In this document: positions 60,881-64,000 of the stretch, in pieces
Numbering within the stretch: the stretch's first letter is position 1
Layout: every line of letters starts with the position of its first letter
Assembly (NCBI GenBank): GCA_039185015.1
Contig: JBCDAU010000017.1
Location: 48,468 to 112,467 of the forward strand
Reading direction: 5' to 3'
Origin: JBCBSZ01 sp039185015
GTDB lineage: Bacteria; Actinomycetota; Acidimicrobiia; Acidimicrobiales; Poriferisodalaceae
DNA length: 64,000 bases
Notes under the pieces: generated by a model
Seen by the model: only the letters and a program-made list of their open reading frames with translations
What the model was told of the DNA's origin: nothing
Database searches by the model: none
Made by a program: the position numbers and the translations under genes

Positions 60881-62197
60881 TCAGCCGCAGGCGTGGCAGC
60901 TCGTTCGGCGACCGTGATTGGCCGGGTTGAGTCGGCTCCCGGCCGGAGCGTCGGGGTGGGTGAGGTGCCCGTTGAGGTCTAGGTCGAGGCGCTGAGCCGG
61001 TGGCCGGGTCTCAGAGACCCATGCGGCCAGTTCGGCGAGGGCCGAGTAGGCAGCGATGCCGTTGAGGTGGACGACCGACGGGTTGGCCGAGCTGGTGCCG
61101 TAGCCGTGCTGGTGGTCGATGGCCCGTTGTTCTGGGGGCTTGGCCCAGTCGGCGATCTCGGCGGCGTCGAGTTCGTGGTGGCAGTGGAGACAGGGTCCGT
61201 CTGGGGCGACGACGATGATGCGGCCACCGAGGGCCGGGGGATGGGTCGACGGGTCGAGGCCGGTGGCGAGGTCGATGTAGGGGATGTTGGTGGTGACGGC
61301 GAGTTGGTTGAGTCGGTCGCGGGGACCGTCGTGGTCGACGCAGCCGATGATCAGGTCGACGTCTTGGAGTTCGGGGTGGTCGCCGTCGATGGTCAGGCCG
61401 GGCAGTGCGACGACGTTCATCGTCGTGTCGATCTCGAGCATGCGGCGGCGGGCGACGAGGTTCTTGGGGGCACCGATGTCGGCGGCGGTGGCGGTGACGA
61501 GTCGGTTCATGTTGGTGTCTTCGACGATGTCGTCGTCGAGGACGAGGACGTTTCGGGCGCCGAGGTGGGCCAGGCCGGTGGCGACGTGGGCGCCGGTGCC
61601 GCCGGCGCCGATGAGCGCGATGCGGAGTCCGGCGAGGGTGGCCTGTCCGTGGGGGCCGAGAAGTGCGTCTTGGCGGTTGAAACGGTTGCCGGGTCGGGGG
61701 CGGGCGTTGAGCACGCGGAGTCGGTCGGCGTCGGCGACGACGACGGTGCTGATCGGTCGGCGGGCGATGCCGTCATGGTGGTGGTACCAGACCTCGGCGT
61801 CGAGCGGCTCGTCGGCGTAGACGGCAGCGCCGTAGGTCTGACCGAGGAGGTCGACGGCGTAGGTGGCCATGGGGTCGATCGCTGCTTCGTCGGTGTGTGA
61901 GAACCCCGGGGGACCGATGTGGTGGTTGTGGAACTCGACGAGTCCGAGTCGGCGCGTGGTGGCGTGGTTGTGGACGCGGTCGACGGCGGTGTCGGCGACG
62001 TACCAGCCGGTGTCGTCGTTGGTGGTCTCGTCGTCGGCGACGAGGAGGGTATCGACGACGCGCAGGACGGGGCCGCCGTCGGGTGCGGTGGCGAGCTGTT
62101 CGGTGAGCGCGAATCCGAATCGTTCGCCCGATCCGGCGTGGTCGAGGTGGTCGCGGATCGTGTTCCAGTGGTCGGTGGAGATGCGCATGGTGCTCAT
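60881..62197 (-). CDS. JAMM/JAB protease fused to ThiF/E1-like adenylyltransferase
   Basis: 438 residues. N-terminal JAB domain with complete JAMM zinc-protease motif: Glu25 (SGERFGF), His90-x-His92 (VEFHNHH), Ser100 and Asp103 (FSHTDE). From ~190 an E1/ThiF Rossmann domain: IGAGGTG (197-202), NMNR (229-232), Lys245, the adenylate motif LIIGCVDHD (282-290), and a zinc site of CLHC (336-339) plus CHAC (434-437). Besides these four zinc Cys only Cys286 is present, and the segment that usually carries the thioester Cys reads GYGTSSANPSVV, so it probably adenylates without classical thioester formation. ATG lies 2 bp after the E2 gene stop. It would remove and activate the ubiquitin-like protein encoded upstream. 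Confidence 0.88.
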   Translation of the reverse strand: MSTMRISTDHWNTIRDHLDHAGSGERFGFALTEQLATAPDGGPVLRVVDTLLVADDETTNDDTGWYVADTAVDRVHNHATTRRLGLVEFHNHHIGPPGFSHTDEAAIDPMATYAVDLLGQTYGAAVYADEPLDAEVWYHHHDGIARRPISTVVVADADRLRVLNARPRPGNRFNRQDALLGPHGQATLAGLRIALIGAGGTGAHVATGLAHLGARNVLVLDDDIVEDTNMNRLVTATAADIGAPKNLVARRRMLEIDTTMNVVALPGLTIDGDHPELQDVDLIIGCVDHDGPRDRLNQLAVTTNIPYIDLATGLDPSTHPPALGGRIIVVAPDGPCLHCHHELDAAEIADWAKPPEQRAIDHQHGYGTSSANPSVVHLNGIAAYSALAELAAWVSETRPPAQRLDLDLNGHLTHPDAPAGSRLNPANHGRRTSCHACG

Positions 62198-62199
62198 GG

Positions 62200-62604
62200 T
62201 CAACTCGCTTCGTCGAAGCGGGCGATGGCCCCGTCGAGGTAGGTGGCGAGGCTGCTGCCGGTATGGGGGTGGTTGGTGGGTCGCCAGTCGCTGGGTTCGA
62301 TGTGCCAGGAGAACTGGAGGAAGTTGCGTCCGCCGTGACGCTGCACGCCCTGGTTTCCGCCTGGGAGTTCGCCGTTGGCCAGGCGGAGGTCGGGACGGGC
62401 GAGGACGTTGTCTGGTTGGCCAGACGGGTAGTTGGCGGGGATGACGAATGCGACGTCGGTCACCTGGTGGTTCCACCCGTCGGGTAGGTGATGGTCGGTC
62501 ACGACGACGAGGAGGCTGTCGCGGTCGACCGTGGCGTTGGGGTACGCCTCGACGAGGAGCGGCTCCTCCTCGTCGAGGCGCGCCGCGAGCTCGGCGGACG
62601 GCAT
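62200..62604 (-). CDS. E2-like protein (prokaryotic E2 family E type), no cysteine
   Basis: 134 residues. PNATVDRDSLLVVVTDHHLP, VTDVAFVIPANYPSGQPDNV, and HGGRNFLQFSWHIEPSDWRP, TGSSLATYLDGAIARF follow the Prok-E2_E pattern of ubiquitin-conjugating-like folds (the YPxxxPD strand-loop corresponds to the YPxxPP of classical E2s). The whole protein contains no Cys, so it cannot form a thioester; conserved His and Trp (HGG, SWH, DWRP) may mark the active site instead. Gene sits 9 bp after the ubiquitin-like gene and 2 bp before the JAB-E1 gene. Confidence 0.8.
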   Translation of the reverse strand: MPSAELAARLDEEEPLLVEAYPNATVDRDSLLVVVTDHHLPDGWNHQVTDVAFVIPANYPSGQPDNVLARPDLRLANGELPGGNQGVQRHGGRNFLQFSWHIEPSDWRPTNHPHTGSSLATYLDGAIARFDEAS

Positions 62605-62613
62605 GTCCGGGCC

Positions 62614-62913
62614 TCAGCCCCGCTTGAAGCGGGGACGGAGCCGAAACCGGGGCCGGGGCACGAGTCGGATCGGTTCGTCCGGGTCGACAGACTCCACGGT
62701 GCCGTCGGGCATGCACCGGACGAGCCCCTGGTTCGGGTCGCCGCCGATGATCTCGAAGACCTCGGCGACGGTGATCCGGGGCCGGTCGTGGGTGTAGGTC
62801 TGGTCGCCGACGTCGAAGTAGAACTGGCCGCGCGAGTCCTCGTCGCAGGGGTCGTGCCAGTTGGGTGGGCCGTGGGGATGGTGGTGTTCGTGGTCGGGAT
62901 GCTTGGGGGGCAT
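62614..62913 (-). CDS. Ubiquitin-like modifier (single Multi_ubiq domain) ending in Gly
   Basis: 99 residues; GGAGG lies ten bases upstream of the ATG. A His/Pro-rich lead (HPDHEHHHPHGPPNWH) precedes a beta-grasp domain: QFYFDVGDQTYTHDRPRITVAEVFEII, then GLVRCMPDGTVESVDPDEPIRLVPRPRFRL. The pattern matches one unit of the Multi_ubiq family, which usually occurs in tandem. The protein ends RPRFKRG, a terminal single Gly as in conjugatable Ubl proteins, so no C-terminal trimming appears needed. First gene of the Ubl-E2-E1 operon. Confidence 0.82.
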   Translation of the reverse strand: MPPKHPDHEHHHPHGPPNWHDPCDEDSRGQFYFDVGDQTYTHDRPRITVAEVFEIIGGDPNQGLVRCMPDGTVESVDPDEPIRLVPRPRFRLRPRFKRG

Positions 62914-63009
62914 TCGTTCAGCGCCTCCGGTTCTGTCGGCCGTCGGGTGCGACCGCTCGACCAGTACGACGACGAACCGGGGCCGGCTGTCCCACCGGTC
63001 GTGTCGGAT

Positions 63010-63885
63010 TCAGACGCAGTCGACGCAGATGGCGTGGCCGTCGGGGAAGAGATCCTCCGGCAGGGTGCTCGTGCAGCTGGGGCAGTACATAGTGCGCCGT
63101 GTGGTGTGTGTCGGGCACGGACAGTCGTCGCAGTGGACCCGTCGGCAGCAGTCCAACCGCTGCCGGATCGGCTCGCCGCAGGTCTCGCAGATCTGCTCGG
63201 AGGAGATGGCGGGGGAGCGGGTCGCCGGGAGCTCGTCGGCGCGGGTCGGGCTGCGGTCTGTCGCCGCGACGAAGACGTAGTCGTTGCTGGCAGCGGCGGT
63301 CATCGCGTACTCGATGCTGTCGGCGCCGTTCCCGTGCCGCAGTCGGGCCGATCGGGTGCTTGCGGTGCCGTCTTGGACCGCTCGGTCGATCAGACCGAGG
63401 TGCTGTTGGGTTCCGCGTGCGATGGGCGCGGCGTCGCCAAAGACCGAGCAGAACTGAACGGTGCGGTCGCGGATGAGGAGCACCACACCATTGCCCGGGG
63501 AGCGCTGAGCGGCGCGGACGCAGCACGCCGAACGACTTCCATGCACGCCGGACTGCTCGAACAGGGCCACCACGTCGCGTGCGACCGGTGATCGCTGCGC
63601 AAAGACGGTCTCGGTGAGGTCGGACGGGACGAGGAGTTCGGCGGCGAACGCGTCGGCAGTGTCTTCGATGGTTCGGCTCGCTCGGTTGTGCCTGCGCCGT
63701 CGGTCGATGGTGATCACGGCTTCGGGGTCGTCGAGCAGGAGGTGGTGGCCGAGTTCGTGGACGGCGGAGAACCGGTTCCGGCGATCGCTGCCGGCCGCTT
63801 GGACCGTGATGCGACGCTCGCGCGGTTCGTAGAGCGCAGCGACACCACAGTCCGACCCGGACGGCAGTCTCGTTCCCAGGCGCAC
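63010..63885 (-). CDS. ImmA/IrrE-type metallopeptidase with Cys-rich zinc tail, 5' end uncertain
   Basis: 291 residues if read from the GTG at 63885; the frame stays open and protein-like upstream (EDPFTAIPAIYGIEV), so the true start lies further out, beyond or inside the suspect poly-G. HELGH (43-47) and downstream EDTADAFAAELLVP give the M78 metal site of ImmA/IrrE proteases. The middle is a ligand-binding-like region. The last 60 residues hold ten Cys in four CxxC pairs (CETC, CDDC, CPSC, CVDC) plus CC, His251 and Cys257, either two zinc ribbons or a cross-brace RING-like fold. It ends 96 bp before the Ubl gene on the same strand and may belong to the system. Confidence 0.75.
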   Translation of the reverse strand: MRLGTRLPSGSDCGVAALYEPRERRITVQAAGSDRRNRFSAVHELGHHLLLDDPEAVITIDRRRRHNRASRTIEDTADAFAAELLVPSDLTETVFAQRSPVARDVVALFEQSGVHGSRSACCVRAAQRSPGNGVVLLIRDRTVQFCSVFGDAAPIARGTQQHLGLIDRAVQDGTASTRSARLRHGNGADSIEYAMTAAASNDYVFVAATDRSPTRADELPATRSPAISSEQICETCGEPIRQRLDCCRRVHCDDCPCPTHTTRRTMYCPSCTSTLPEDLFPDGHAICVDCV

Positions 63886-63945
63886 CTCAATGCCGTAGAT
63901 CGCTGGGATCGCAGTGAAGGGGTCCTCCGCCAGGCGACCGCGGTC

Positions 63946-63966
63946 GGGGGGGGGGGGGGGCGGGGG
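63946..63966. other. Poly-G run near window end
   Basis: Fifteen G in a row, one C and five more G, then 34 bases of lower GC. Looks like a low-quality contig end; reading frames across it are unreliable. Confidence 0.6.
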
Positions 63967-64000
63967 AAGCTGACGAAGATTTGTTAAATCACCAGCTCAC

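Overview
The window is high-GC, densely coded bacterial DNA with short intergenic gaps, many 4-bp start/stop overlaps (ATGA or GTGA), frequent GTG starts, lipobox proteins of actinobacterial type, a SARP-type regulator and a FadD-like acyl-CoA ligase. Several genes have a TANNNT hexamer 6-7 bases before the start codon and no Shine-Dalgarno, the arrangement of leaderless transcripts. Together this suggests an actinobacterium, plausibly a member of the Acidimicrobiia. That placement is inference, because no rRNA or tRNA gene is visible.

Layout. 0-10 kb holds housekeeping and signalling genes: a cut CopC-like protein, glyA, a PAS-GGDEF cyclase, nudC, two Cys/Met-metabolism PLP enzymes (one metY with its CoA-binding partner), a histidine-kinase-like protein and a heme oxygenase-like/Rcp1-like receiver pair. 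10-16 kb is a minus-strand run: a lipoprotein and MacAB-like export operon followed by a two-part MaoC dehydratase. 16-21.3 kb has a MalT/SARP-like regulator divergent from a Ser/Thr kinase whose extracellular part is an oligopeptide-binding protein. 21-30.5 kb has SRPBCC and DUF4166 genes opposite a MerR regulator, a heterodimeric ABC exporter, two SDRs and an acyl-CoA synthetase.

30.5-37.8 kb is a zinc-homeostasis cluster: znuB, zur, a His-rich znuA, a DUF318/DUF1980 permease pair, a flavoprotein behind a perfect Zur-type palindrome, znuC, a His-rich small protein and an ArsR/SmtB sensor. 39-48 kb is an envelope and phosphate region with a PEP-synthase-like/PAP2 fusion, a PhoD-like phosphatase, a PAP2 phosphatase, a lipoprotein, a PAP2-kinase fusion and a betaine-type binding protein.

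From about 48.6 kb the DNA becomes accessory: gene remnants, a lone siderophore-binding lipoprotein facing an IS630-HTH/TetR fusion regulator, an SDR, a Usp protein, a 5'-truncated RHS protein with a possible immunity gene, decayed IS3 pieces and an excisionase-like gene. The window ends in a compact minus-strand operon for a prokaryotic ubiquitin-like system: a ubiquitin-like protein ending in Gly, an E2-like protein without any cysteine, and a JAMM-protease/E1 fusion without an obvious thioester cysteine. Just upstream lies an ImmA/IrrE-type metallopeptidase with a Cys-rich zinc tail. This is the most interesting locus in the window. The last ~55 bases contain a 15-G run and look like a contig end.
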